IMG/VR virus record: IMGVR_UViG_3300031240_000006
Span: 1-57,690 of that record
Direction: 5' to 3' (one strand)
Length of the DNA stretch: 57,690 nucleotides
DNA from: a virus
Position numbers and translations under genes: made by a program. The notes below the pieces were generated by a model. It searched no databases, had not been told where the DNA came from, and saw only the letters and a list, made by a program, of their open reading frames with translations. Below are positions 32,140 to 39,437 of the stretch, piece by piece. Position 1 is the stretch's first letter. Every line of letters starts with the position of its first letter.

Positions 32140-33338
32140 TGGCAACGCGCAACCCCTCGCAAGCTGGCCCCGTCACGCCGATGCGGCTTTCCACCGTCGT
32201 CGCCGGCCCTCCCGGCCCCAAAGGCGACCCCGGCCCCTCGGGCGGCGGCACCGGTCCGGCCGGCGGCTCGCTCGCAGGCAGCTACCCCAACCCGACGATC
32301 GCGGCGAGCGGGGCGACAGCGGGGACCTACGGCGACAGCACGCACGTCGCGCAGGTCACGGTCGCGGCGGACGGGCGCGTCACCGCCGCCTCGAGCGTCA
32401 CGATCACCGGTGCTGCTCCGACGGGCGCGGCCGGCGGCTCCCTCGCGGGGACCTTCCCCAACCCGACGATTGCGGCGAGCGGCGTCACGGCGGCCACTTA
32501 CGGGGACAGCACCCACGTCGCGCAGGTCGCGATCGGCGCCGACGGTCGGGTGACCTCCGCCTCGAGCGTCGCCATCTCGGGGGCGGGTGTTTCGCTTGGG
32601 ACCTTCGCATCGCGCCCTGCGGCGGGGACGTCGGGGCGGCTCTATATCGCGAGCGACGCCGCGGTCGCCCTCTCAGTCGACAACGGTACCGCGTGGCAAC
32701 CGCTCGTCGGCGGGTCGGTGGTTGGCGTCCAGCCACCGCTCGCGGCGACGTTCACCGCAGTCAACCAGGGGTCGACGACGCTGACTGACTCAAACGGCAC
32801 GCTCCTCTACACGGGGGTGAACGACACGAGCTCCACGACTTTCCGTGGTTACGTGCAGTCGTGGCCGAGCGGCACAACGAACACGAACACGGTCGAGGGG
32901 TCTTTGGCGCACATCGCCCCTGCTGCGAGCGGCGCCTCGAACACCTTCCCGAGCTTTAGCATCGTGGCGCGCGAATCGGCGACCGGCAAGATGCTGATGG
33001 CTGAGATCATCGTCTCCACCGATGTCGCGACGTCAGGGTTTCCGAGCCCTTACTTCCTGGCCCTCTCGACCTGGACGAACAACACCACCAGAACCGTCAT
33101 CAATTACCCGATCGTCGACACCGTGACGGGTTCGCCCGCGTTTATCCGTCTTCGGCGCGCCACGTCAGGGTCTACGTTCGTCGTGGAGGTGAGCCGCGAC
33201 CGGCAGAACTGGGTCCAGGTAGGAAACAGCTTCACCACGACGACGGTGTTCACGACGGCCCCGGACCAGTACGGCATCGGCGGCTTCGGCAACCAATGCG
33301 CCTTCAAAGGCCAGTGCCTGCACCTCACGGCATCCTGA
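32139..33338 (+). CDS. Tail fibre-like protein with collagen-like segment
   Basis: A short collagen-like stretch ([13 protein letters not shown]) near the N terminus is followed by two tandem copies of about 50 residues, each holding [17 protein letters not shown] and [10 protein letters not shown]. This tandem unit is widespread in phage tail fibres. The C-terminal 200 residues are beta-rich and could be a carbohydrate-binding domain. Start ATG overlaps the HNH stop. Confidence 0.82.
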   Translation: MATRNPSQAGPVTPMRLSTVVAGPPGPKGDPGPSGGGTGPAGGSLAGSYPNPTIAASGATAGTYGDSTHVAQVTVAADGRVTAASSVTITGAAPTGAAGGSLAGTFPNPTIAASGVTAATYGDSTHVAQVAIGADGRVTSASSVAISGAGVSLGTFASRPAAGTSGRLYIASDAAVALSVDNGTAWQPLVGGSVVGVQPPLAATFTAVNQGSTTLTDSNGTLLYTGVNDTSSTTFRGYVQSWPSGTTNTNTVEGSLAHIAPAASGASNTFPSFSIVARESATGKMLMAEIIVSTDVATSGFPSPYFLALSTWTNNTTRTVINYPIVDTVTGSPAFIRLRRATSGSTFVVEVSRDRQNWVQVGNSFTTTTVFTTAPDQYGIGGFGNQCAFKGQCLHLTAS

Positions 33339-33389
33339 TGCAAACCGCCCCGGACTTCGATTACGCCGCTTCGCCGCCTCCGTCCGGCG

Positions 33390-33398
33390 GGCTAAAAT
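33390..33398 (+). promoter_or_regulatory. GGCTAAAAT start-proximal promoter element (lysis region)
   Basis: The motif is followed by CATGG and GTG 33404. It would start transcription of the holin-like and lysis genes independently of the capsid operon. Confidence 0.58.
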
Positions 33399-33403
33399 CA
33401 TGG

Positions 33404-33580
33404 GTGCGAATCGAAGCGCCCACTCACGGAGTCGTATCCTCCCTGATCGCTTATTTCGCTATCCCTGACGGTTTTCTTTCCGAAGCAGGGAAAATGGTTC
33501 TCGCAGTAGTCACCGCCGCGATCTCGACGGTCGTCAGCACGCTCATTCAAGCCAAGTTGAAGAAGAAGCTCAACAAATGA
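33404..33580 (+). CDS. Small holin-like membrane protein (58 aa)
   Basis: GTG 33404 is chosen because it lies 5 bases after GGCTAAAAT. The protein has hydrophobic segments around SLIAYFAIPDGFL and MVLAVVTAAISTVVSTLI and a highly basic C terminus (KLKKKLNK), a holin-like charge pattern. It stands at the start of the lysis region. Other membrane-protein roles are possible. Confidence 0.6.
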   Translation: MRIEAPTHGVVSSLIAYFAIPDGFLSEAGKMVLAVVTAAISTVVSTLIQAKLKKKLNK

Positions 33581-33873
33581 CGATCCCGGCAAAAGCCCCG
33601 AGCACCGTTGACGCATCCGTCACGAACTTCTACCCGGCGCGCGCCGTCGCCATCGACGCCTCGGCCGCGGACGTGGACCTCTCGATCCTCTTCACGGACG
33701 GCTTCGCGCGCAAGATTTACATCGGCGGCGCCGGCAACGTCGCCGCGACGCACCTCAAGGGCGGCTCAGTGACCTACACGGCCCCGCCGGTCGGCTCGTT
33801 CATCGTCGGCTGCTTCGTTTCCGTGCAGCACACCGGCACCACTGCGACGAACCTGATTGCAGAGGGCAACTGA
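33577..33873 (+). CDS. Small spike-base-like structural protein (98 aa)
   Basis: The sequence reads ARAVAIDASAADVDLSILF, ARKIYIGGAGNVAATHLKGG and VSVQHTGTTATNLIAEGN, a beta-rich pattern seen in the RCAP_Rcc01079-type spike base protein family of gene transfer agents and phages. It overlaps the upstream stop by 4 bases. Confidence 0.65.
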   Translation: MTIPAKAPSTVDASVTNFYPARAVAIDASAADVDLSILFTDGFARKIYIGGAGNVAATHLKGGSVTYTAPPVGSFIVGCFVSVQHTGTTATNLIAEGN

Positions 33874-33874
33874 C

Positions 33875-34141
33875 GTGCTCACTAAGCTCCACTACGCGCT
33901 GATCACCTGCGGCGCTCTCGTCACCGCTGCCCAGGCCGCCGCGCTCGCCGATCCGGCCCACTTTGCCGCCTCCGCGCACGTCATTACGGCCGTCGCCGGG
34001 TCGCTCGCGACCTATTTCGGGCTGATTTCGGGGTCAATTGTCGCCCCCAAGGCCCCCGAAGCCCCCGTCGCGGCGGCAGTTCTCGCGGCCGAAAAAGCTC
34101 TCGTTCGACCCCCGGCGCCTCCCCCCGTCGGCCTTCCGTAA
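33875..34141 (+). CDS. Holin-like protein with two hydrophobic segments (88 aa)
   Basis: The first half has two hydrophobic stretches (LITCGALVTAAQAAALA and VITAVAGSLATYFGLIS), then a Pro/Ala-rich tail ending in PPAPPPVGLP. GTG 33875 follows the upstream stop by one base. A holin or other membrane role is likely from context with lipoprotein, NlpC/P60-like enzyme and lysozyme genes. Confidence 0.6.
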   Translation: MLTKLHYALITCGALVTAAQAAALADPAHFAASAHVITAVAGSLATYFGLISGSIVAPKAPEAPVAAAVLAAEKALVRPPAPPPVGLP

Positions 34142-34158
34142 CCCTCCAGGTGCCTAAA

Positions 34159-34617
34159 ATGACCCGTTTTGCTCGTATTCTCGGTCTTTTCCTCATCCTC
34201 GGCGGCTGTTCTGTCGTCGGGTGCGGCGGTTCTAACGGCGCCCCTCCCGTCTCCCCGACGGCTGCGGCCCGCGGTGCTGTCGATGTCGCGAAGGACGCCT
34301 GGGTCGTTGCGGCGACGGCTTGCACGGACGCTGCCGAAGAGAGCGGCGACGACTTGATCCGGCAGAAGTGCGCGGACGTTCTCATTCCCGCACGGACGCT
34401 CATCATCGCGGCGGCGCAGGCTGTCGACACGCAGTGGTCCCCGAAGGCCGCGTGCGACCTCGCTCAGGGCGTCGCGCTCGTGGCGAAGTCACTCGAGGCC
34501 CTTCCGTTGAATTTCTCGGCGGATATCAAGACCGTCATCGACGACGCTGCGACGCTCGCGGTGGCTGCGGTGGGTTCTGCATCTTGCTCGGCGTCCGACG
34601 CCGGCGTTGGAGGTTGA
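34159..34617 (+). CDS. Lipoprotein of the lysis region (o-spanin-like candidate)
   Basis: A signal peptide (RFARILGLFLILGG) ends at a lipobox LGGCS, so the mature protein would be lipid-anchored at its Cys. The remaining 135 residues are Ala/Asp-rich and helical with four more Cys. Its place between holin-like and endolysin genes suggests a spanin-like outer-membrane function, but it is longer than classical o-spanins. GTG 34150 is an alternative start giving three more residues. Confidence 0.65.
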   Translation: MTRFARILGLFLILGGCSVVGCGGSNGAPPVSPTAAARGAVDVAKDAWVVAATACTDAAEESGDDLIRQKCADVLIPARTLIIAAAQAVDTQWSPKAACDLAQGVALVAKSLEALPLNFSADIKTVIDDAATLAVAAVGSASCSASDAGVGG

Positions 34618-34619
34618 TC

Positions 34620-34865
34620 ATGTCTTTCCAGACCGACGTGGACGCGGCTCTTTCGACCCTCCAGACGGCGACCGCCGCGCTGACCCCCGAGCTCCCCCCG
34701 CTTGCCATCGCGACCGGCGTGCTCGCGGTCCTCAAGGCCGCTTTCGACGCGCTCGAGACGGCCTTGAACGCCCCGGCGCAGCCGTCCGTCCCCGAGGCGA
34801 CGCTCGTCCACCAGGCGACCGACGCGCTCGAGACGAAGCTCGAGACCCCCGTCCACGCCAAATGA
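34620..34865 (+). CDS. Small helical protein of unknown function (81 aa)
   Basis: The protein is Ala/Leu/Thr-rich and probably a helical bundle (VDAALSTLQTATAALTP, VLAVLKAAFDALETALNA), with a basic end. It sits between the lipoprotein and a membrane microprotein, 2 bases after the lipoprotein stop. Function unknown. Confidence 0.6.
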   Translation: MSFQTDVDAALSTLQTATAALTPELPPLAIATGVLAVLKAAFDALETALNAPAQPSVPEATLVHQATDALETKLETPVHAK

Positions 34866-34963
34866 CCCCCGCGTGGCGGAAACGCCTCGACCGGCTCGTC
34901 CTCACGGCCCTGCTCGCGGGCTGGTACGTCAAATATTTGCTCTTCCCGCTCCCTCCGCGATGA
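34862..34963 (+). CDS. Single-pass membrane microprotein (33 aa)
   Basis: The frame starts at an ATG overlapping the upstream stop (ATGA) and its own stop overlaps the next ATG. It has a positively charged start (WRKRLDRL) and one hydrophobic helix (VLTALLAGWYVKYLLF). It may be an i-spanin or holin partner; the size is small for either. Confidence 0.55.
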   Translation: MTPAWRKRLDRLVLTALLAGWYVKYLLFPLPPR

Positions 34964-35448
34964 ACGTCATCATCGGCTTCTCGACGAGCGACGGCTGGGT
35001 TTCGCGGACCATTCGCTGGTTCACGAAGGCCACGGTCAGCCACACGTTCATCCTGCTCCAGGACCCGATCTCGCCCTTCAACCACGAGGTTTATGAGGCG
35101 GCTTGGTGCGGCTTTCGGATGTCGACGCTCCCCCGTCTCCAGGCGGAAGGCTCGCGCGTCGTCAATCTCGTCGCGGTCAACCTCGACTTCCCGAGCGCCC
35201 TGGGCATCTGCCGCTCGTGGCTCGAGACCCCCTACGACTACCTCGGCCTGCTCGGCGAGGCGTGGGTGCAGCTCGGGCGCCTCTTCGGCCGCCGGTGGCG
35301 GAACCCTTCCGCCGGCCCGCACCACCTCTTTTGCAGCGAAGCGGCCTGCCGGCTTTTACAAGCCCTCAAGTTCCCCGCCGTGGTGGGTTTGGACGCGAGG
35401 GCAACCTCTCCCGAGGATTTGCTCGAAGTGCTGACCCATGGGCGGTAA
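34960..35448 (+). CDS. NlpC/P60-like papain-fold peptidase
   Basis: The N-terminal SDGWVSRTIRWFTKATVSHT segment with H28 and the later HHLFCSEAACRLL with C125 fit the circularly permuted papain fold (YiiX/NlpC-P60 type), where His precedes Cys. Phage members cleave cell-wall peptides or act in tail entry. The gene is in the lysis region, 162 residues long. It overlaps the HNH gene by 11 bases. Confidence 0.8.
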   Translation: MNVIIGFSTSDGWVSRTIRWFTKATVSHTFILLQDPISPFNHEVYEAAWCGFRMSTLPRLQAEGSRVVNLVAVNLDFPSALGICRSWLETPYDYLGLLGEAWVQLGRLFGRRWRNPSAGPHHLFCSEAACRLLQALKFPAVVGLDARATSPEDLLEVLTHGR

Positions 35449-35845
35449 ATGTAAATCGCCGGAAGCCCTCGCTCGCCGCCTCGAATATAATCGCGAGTGG
35501 CACAAGCGGAACAAGGCGCAGCAAAAAGATTACGCGCGCGACTATAATATCCGAACGCTAAAGGCGCGTCGATACAATATCTCGCTGGAGACTCTCGAGC
35601 GCATGTTCGCGGAGCAGGACGGCCGCTGCAAATTGTGCTCGAGGCCGCTGCGGTTGAATACGCCCGGCGGAAAAAAAGCTGACACCGCGTGCGTCGATCA
35701 CGACCGTCGGTGTTGCGATCGTAACGGGTCCTGCGGGGCCTGCGTACGCGGCTTGTTGTGCTCGCCGTGCAACATGGCTCTCGGGTTGCTCAAAGACAAC
35801 GTCGGGACGCTTCAAAAGGCCGTCGCCTATTTAGGTGCGCCGTGA
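35438..35845 (+). CDS. HNH endonuclease, endonuclease VII-like (free-standing homing type)
   Basis: The 135-residue protein has MFAEQDGRCKLCSRPL, CVDHDRRCCDRNGSCGACVR and GLLCSPCNMALGLLKD. The metal-binding loop between DHD and the final Cys pair is enlarged by a CxxC insertion, as in the copy at 50809. It overlaps the upstream NlpC/P60-like gene and the following lysozyme gene. Confidence 0.87.
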   Translation: MGGKCKSPEALARRLEYNREWHKRNKAQQKDYARDYNIRTLKARRYNISLETLERMFAEQDGRCKLCSRPLRLNTPGGKKADTACVDHDRRCCDRNGSCGACVRGLLCSPCNMALGLLKDNVGTLQKAVAYLGAP

Positions 35846-36486
35846 CCCCCGAGCCCGTCCGCTCGGCTTTTATTCGGTTCACCGACCCGCTCGAGGGGTA
35901 TTGCCCTTTTCCGTACACGGACGACGTTGGTCTCGTGACCTGCGCTCGGGGCAAGCTCATCGACCCCGGTCCCCGGCGCATGACCCCCGATGCCCCCATC
36001 GGCGCGTCCACGCCGGCCTGGGCGCTCCCTTTGCCGTGGACCGTGGCGGGTGTGGCTGCGACCCCGGAAACCGTTTCTAACGCCTTCTGGGCGGTCAAGC
36101 GTGCCTGGCCCCGGGTGCAGTCCTTCGCGTGCGCGGGCCTGACTACAATTCGGCTCAGCCGCGACGCCGTTGATCAGCTCACCCTCGAGCAATTGGACGA
36201 AATGTGGGCGTCGGCATTGAAGTACTTTCCCGACCTCGGCGCCGCCCCTCCTCCGGCGCAGCTCGGCGTGCTCTCGATGTCGTGGGCGATGGGCGGGGCG
36301 TTCGAGGCCGGGTATCCGCACTTTGACGCGGCGGTCCTCGCGAAGAATTGGGCGCTCGCGGCCGCGCAGTGCTCGATGAATAAATCCCCCGTGCCGGTCG
36401 AGCGCAACCGACGCAACCGTCTGCTTTTCCTCGCGGCCGCCGCCGGCGCGCCTCTCACCCCCGACACCTGGAACTTAGTCCAGTAG
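35842..36486 (+). CDS. Lysozyme-like endolysin (GH24 pattern)
   Basis: The N terminus shows the T4-type lysozyme triad in the right spacing, E-x8-D-x5-T: E18, D27 and T33 in EGYCPFPYTDDVGLVTCARG. The 214-residue protein has no signal peptide, so export would rely on the holin. GTG 35842 overlaps the HNH stop. It is the last gene of the lysis region. Confidence 0.82.
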   Translation: MTPEPVRSAFIRFTDPLEGYCPFPYTDDVGLVTCARGKLIDPGPRRMTPDAPIGASTPAWALPLPWTVAGVAATPETVSNAFWAVKRAWPRVQSFACAGLTTIRLSRDAVDQLTLEQLDEMWASALKYFPDLGAAPPPAQLGVLSMSWAMGGAFEAGYPHFDAAVLAKNWALAAAQCSMNKSPVPVERNRRNRLLFLAAAAGAPLTPDTWNLVQ

Positions 36487-36724
36487 TTCGGCCGTTCGCG
36501 GCTTGTGTCACGTGGACGGGCTCGGCAAGGGAACTTGCTATCAATATTTCTATTTGTCGAAATATTATTTTCTATTCCGGCCGCGGACTTAGGAAATACT
36601 TATTTCAAATTTCCCTCGAGTATTTTTCTTGATCACAGGCATGAGTCAGCGCCCGGTCGACCGCCCCCGACATGTGGGGCCCCATTGCCTAAAACCCGAC
36701 ATTGATGTGGATGTAGGCGCGCAG

Positions 36725-36799
36725 CGGCAATTACCTGTCGCACATTCGAGTCGCACATTCGAGCTCGATATGTGTGCCGCACGGCAATTACGTGTCGCA
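36725..36799. repeat. Repeat cluster CGGCAATTAC-TGTCGCA
   Basis: Two 18-base copies differ at one base and start 57 bases apart. Between them are two tandem 13-base units, TCGCACATTCGAG. This is a possible protein-binding array near the candidate origin. Confidence 0.6.
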
Positions 36800-36820
36800 T
36801 GCGCACCGCAATATCGGTGG

Positions 36821-36857
36821 GGGCGCATATACACCGAGAAAAAACTCGGTGTCGGCG
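36821..36857. repeat. Dispersed repeat, copy 2 with perfect hairpin
   Basis: This is the second copy of the element at 4161-4198. Stem ACACCGAG (36831-36838) and CTCGGTGT (36845-36852) pair perfectly around an A6 loop. The upstream bases GGGCGCATAT are also shared. It lies in a non-coding region here and in a gene at the other locus. Confidence 0.75.
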
Positions 36858-37026
36858 CGGAGGCGAGAGCGAGCGCCCGGTGTTTAGGCCTCGGCGCGGG
36901 CGAAGGGGGCGGTATTAGGGCCGCCCTGCCCTGACGTTGACCTCAGAAGCCGTTTCGGGCGAGGTCAGCAATCTCGTGGCGCACGCCGCGGATCCGGTTC
37001 AGGTTGGCTTTGGTGGGGTTAGCGGG

Positions 37027-37155
37027 TTATCGCGGCGCGCGCAAGAACCGGCGCAATCGCCAGCTAGCCTCCAATGCTCCGAGGTCCGCTCGCGCTTGCG
37101 CGACCGCGAGCCGTTCACTGAACATAGAGGCGAATCGACGGATTACCTCACGCAT
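37027..37155 (-). CDS. Small basic protein (42 aa), possible
   Basis: The ATG at 37155 overlaps the end of the upstream minus-strand frame and 42 codons follow to TAA (37027-37029). The sequence is Arg/Ala-rich and helical (FSERLAVAQARADLGALEAS). Overlapping starts and stops link three small minus-strand frames here, which is the main support. Confidence 0.35.
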   Translation of the reverse strand: MREVIRRFASMFSERLAVAQARADLGALEASWRLRRFLRAPR

Positions 37156-37288
37156 GAACAGGCACTGCGGCATGCGCCTTGCAACGGGACACACGCTCCG
37201 CGCTGATCATGGCATCGGCCCACGATCGGGCGAACAGAACGATGCGCCGTCCGTCAACGAAGGTCACGGAGTAGAGCGAGGTATTCAT
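37148..37288 (-). CDS. Small protein (46 aa), possible
   Basis: The ATG overlaps the stop of the preceding signal-peptide frame (ATGA). The protein has NTSLYSVTFVDGRRIVLFAR and SWADAMISAERVSR, which looks like a small beta-hairpin plus helix. It resembles the short soluble proteins of other phages. Function unknown. Confidence 0.45.
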   Translation of the reverse strand: MNTSLYSVTFVDGRRIVLFARSWADAMISAERVSRCKAHAAVPVHA

Positions 37289-37473
37289 TTGCTGGCCGTG
37301 GGCGCGCTGGAGACGTGCTTCACGACCGGGGGCGCGCCGGTGAGGGGGCGCGGCGCGGCGCAGACAAGCTCGCCTTTCACGACCAAACAATCCTGGACCT
37401 CATTGGCCCGAGCGATGCCCGCGACCACGATCAGGTTAGCGACTATGAGAGCGGCGAGGATAATGCGGTTCAT
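37285..37473 (-). CDS. Small secreted protein with signal peptide (62 aa), possible
   Basis: The frame begins with a clear signal-like sequence (NRIILAALIVANLIVVAGIA) followed by AxA-like RANEV and a short Cys-containing mature part. The stop is shared with the next small frame. It could encode an exported effector or be a decayed gene in the origin region. Confidence 0.5.
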   Translation of the reverse strand: MNRIILAALIVANLIVVAGIARANEVQDCLVVKGELVCAAPRPLTGAPPVVKHVSSAPTASK

Positions 37474-37503
37474 TGGAATATCTTTCGGGGTGGATATTGA
37501 TTG

Positions 37504-37586
37504 CGGGGAGTATTTCTGGCCCGGTAACTAATAGAACGGCCGTCCGGGAGTATTCTTTAGGCCCGGGGGATTATTTCTGCGCCGGG
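37504..37586. repeat. Three CCGGG...GCCCGG hairpin-like units
   Basis: Units at 37504-37524, 37544-37566 and 37562-37586 share the form CGGG-AGTATT or GATTATT-CT, then G-CCCGG or CGCCGGG. Each can form a short GC stem around an AT-rich loop. They may be protein-binding or processing sites. Confidence 0.5.
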
Positions 37587-37855
37587 AAATAATATTCCTT
37601 CGTGGCGCGGCGTTGATCACGGCCGGCCTGACGAATAACCGCGACGATTTCCGCTGCAGACATAACGGCGAGCGCGGGCACGGGGGTGATTCGAATTACT
37701 CGGGCCTTGTTCAGTGCGTCGTTCATCGTCCGTTGATTATGCGGCTAATTAGTTTCGGGTCAAGTCGGAGGGGCAATAAAAATACTCGGGCTCAATTGAA
37801 GTGCTTTGACTACCATGTGCGATAGAGCTAAGTGCGCGATGTCTCGTGAAACAGC

Positions 37856-38002
37856 GTTACGGGTGTTACGCCCGTTACGCCCGTTACTGCGATCTGCTAC
37901 ATAGCTCTGGGGGCCTACGTAGGTACGTATATCGTCTAATACCCCCCCCTCTACCCCGCCTAGATCATTCTAGATAGAGTAACAAGGAGTAACAGTAGTA
38001 AC
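37856..38002. repeat. GTTAC iteron array, candidate replication origin
   Basis: GTTAC occurs on the plus strand at 37856, 37865, 37874 and 37883, exactly 9 bases apart, and on the minus strand as GTAAC at 37979, 37989 and 37998, 9-10 bases apart. The two half-arrays face each other across about 90 bases that contain the palindrome CCTACGTAGG (37914-37923) and a C8 run. This is the layout of iteron-type origins. The primase-polymerase gene at 41955-43994 would be the candidate initiator. Confidence 0.6.
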
Positions 38003-38093
38003 AAGCCTGCATGATCAAGGGCTTGGCACCGAAACGCCCCGCAGTGACGCCCTGTAACGCCGGCGTCAATACATTTGAGGCCACCTGAACAAG

Positions 38094-38534
38094 CTAAGCC
38101 AACCTGGCCTTGACCTTGCCTGACCCGTGGCAAGTAGGGCACGGCGCTTCGAACGTCTCGCCCGCGGGCGGCACCGACGTCAGCACGGGGGGCGCTTGCT
38201 CGGCGTACAAGGCACTGAGACGAGCTTGCGGCAGGTGCCCTGACGTCGCTGCCATCTCACCGGACGGCGTCTTAGTGCGCTGGCTGGGGGGGAGCTTCGC
38301 GCCCGGTCCTTTCGTGCGAGCCGAACCCCAAAGCCACGCGAATTCGTTCTGGTACGCCTCCCAGCGGGCGCCATGATCAGCGATTTCGGGTCGCCAGGCG
38401 CGCGGCATCTCGTCGGGGCCGTGCTTGTAGCGCACGTGAGACGAGAGACCCGTCAAGCCGTGCTTCAAGGTCTGGCGGCAGATGGGGCACTCCACGGTGG
38501 AGGACAGCTTATCGAGGGATTTATCGCGGCGCAT
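38094..38534 (-). CDS. Zinc-finger protein (146 aa)
   Basis: An N-terminal C2H2-like finger reads CPICRQTLKHGLTGLSSHVR with the second His in YKHG. A disordered middle and a final CPTCHGSGK, a DnaJ-like CxxCxGxG half-site, follow. It probably binds nucleic acid. It is next to the candidate origin and transcribed towards it. Confidence 0.75.
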   Translation of the reverse strand: MRRDKSLDKLSSTVECPICRQTLKHGLTGLSSHVRYKHGPDEMPRAWRPEIADHGARWEAYQNEFAWLWGSARTKGPGAKLPPSQRTKTPSGEMAATSGHLPQARLSALYAEQAPPVLTSVPPAGETFEAPCPTCHGSGKVKARLA

Positions 38535-38655
38535 GGGTTTCTCTTTCGGGAGCGCAAGGTAATAGAAGCGGACGATTGACGCAAGGCATAACGCTAGCGT
38601 AAGAAAAAAACGCCGGGGAGGGATTATTTGGCTGGAGTTATTTCGCCGTCGGCCG

Positions 38656-38667
38656 TACTAATTAGTA
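38656..38667. promoter_or_regulatory. TACTAATTAGTA palindrome overlapping ATG 38667
   Basis: The 18-base sequence GCCGTACTAATTAGTATG (38652-38669) is identical to 39422-39439. Its 12-bp perfect palindrome ends on the A of the start codon in both places, and no Shine-Dalgarno sequence precedes. Likely a shared promoter/operator or leaderless start signal. Confidence 0.6.
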
Positions 38668-38846
38668 TGCACCCGACGATGACCTCCGAGACGAGCGAGC
38701 GCACCACGATCCGCGTCCCCCCGCCGCCCGCGCCGAGTGAGAGCGCCCGGATGGCGAACCGGCTGCAGCAGCTCGCAGCGGACGTGCGCAACGGGACCGT
38801 GCCGGCCTGGCAAGTCGAGACGCTGCTCGCGCTATTCGGGCGGTAG
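38667..38846 (+). CDS. Small protein of unknown function (59 aa)
   Basis: ATG 38667 is chosen because of the TACTAATTAGTA element that also precedes the gene at 39437. The N-terminal part is Thr/Pro-rich, the C-terminal half helical (MANRLQQLAADVRNGTVPAW). It may be a small regulatory protein. Confidence 0.6.
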   Translation: MHPTMTSETSERTTIRVPPPPAPSESARMANRLQQLAADVRNGTVPAWQVETLLALFGR

Positions 38847-38847
38847 C

Positions 38848-38856
38848 GGCTAAAAT
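38848..38856 (+). promoter_or_regulatory. GGCTAAAAT start-proximal promoter element (metzincin 38862)
   Basis: The motif is followed by GGGGT and GTG 38862. There is no separate Shine-Dalgarno sequence, fitting a leaderless transcript. Confidence 0.58.
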
Positions 38857-38861
38857 GGGGT

Positions 38862-39368
38862 GTGCTACCCCTATTCGGCGTTCCGTTCGATGTTCCCGAT
38901 GTCCGGCAATACGATTTCGTGGTCTCGGCAGACTTCACGCCGCCGCAACGTGCCGCGCTGGAGCGGGCGCTAGAGGAGTGGCGCGCGGCGTTGCCAGAGG
39001 CGCGCCTGACCGTGCTCCCCAGCGGCGTGCCTTGCGACCCGATGACCGAGACCAGCGAACGTCACAAGCTCGTTTGCGTGGCCCCCGTGACACCCGACGA
39101 AATGATCGTCGCAGCGGACGCTAACCCCAACGTGATGGGCCTGACCCGTATCGCGAGGTACGATGCGCAAGCGCCGATACTTGTGACGATCAACGTCGAC
39201 GTCTTGACGGACGCGCAACAGACCGCGTGCGAGGCTCACGAAATCGGGCATGCGATGGGTTTGGAGCACACCCACAAGCCGGGTACCCTCATGTACCCTT
39301 CGATGGATCGCGGCGCGACGGGACCGACACCCCGAGACGTCGCCGATTGGCGCGCGATCCGCCGATAG
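38862..39368 (+). CDS. Metzincin-type zinc metalloprotease (cytoplasmic form)
   Basis: The 168-residue protein has HEIGHAMGLEH (126-136) and the Met-turn LMYPS (143-147), the defining features of metzincins, with no signal peptide or membrane segment. Thus it probably acts in the cytoplasm or virion, unlike the membrane-linked one at 2836. GTG 38862 lies 5 bases after GGCTAAAAT. The substrate is unknown; an anti-host factor role is possible because it is expressed from an early-type cluster. Confidence 0.86.
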   Translation: MLPLFGVPFDVPDVRQYDFVVSADFTPPQRAALERALEEWRAALPEARLTVLPSGVPCDPMTETSERHKLVCVAPVTPDEMIVAADANPNVMGLTRIARYDAQAPILVTINVDVLTDAQQTACEAHEIGHAMGLEHTHKPGTLMYPSMDRGATGPTPRDVADWRAIRR

Positions 39369-39425
39369 CTGAACATCCGTCCGAGAAAACGCGCGGGGCC
39401 CCTACCGCCCGGAGTCAATTCGCCG

Positions 39426-39437
39426 TACTAATTAGTA
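39426..39437. promoter_or_regulatory. TACTAATTAGTA palindrome overlapping ATG 39437
   Basis: This is the second copy of the element at 38656-38667, again ending at the start codon. Confidence 0.6.

Larger units (their letters stand above)
36487..37026. other. Non-coding region with short repeats (left part of the candidate origin region)
   Basis: The first 130 bases are AT-rich (for example GAAATATTATTTTC). Then come paired repeats: CGGCAATTACCTGTCGCA (36725-36742) and CGGCAATTACGTGTCGCA (36782-36799), and two adjacent copies of TCGCACATTCGAG (36738-36763). A hairpin copy follows at 36831-36852. No convincing gene was found; open frames here have no ribosome site or recognised content. Confidence 0.6.
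37474..38093. other. Non-coding region with hairpins and iterons (candidate replication origin)
   Basis: Three G/C-flanked AT-containing inverted repeats occupy 37504-37586, followed by AT-rich sequence to 37840 and the iteron array at 37856-38002. Between the two iteron halves lie the palindrome CCTACGTAGG and a C-rich run (ACCCCCCCCTC). No gene was recognised. Confidence 0.6.

Noticed and set aside
36629-36934. 101-codon plus-strand frame in the non-coding region
   Set aside because: It runs through repeats and a hairpin and has no ribosome site or recognised content.
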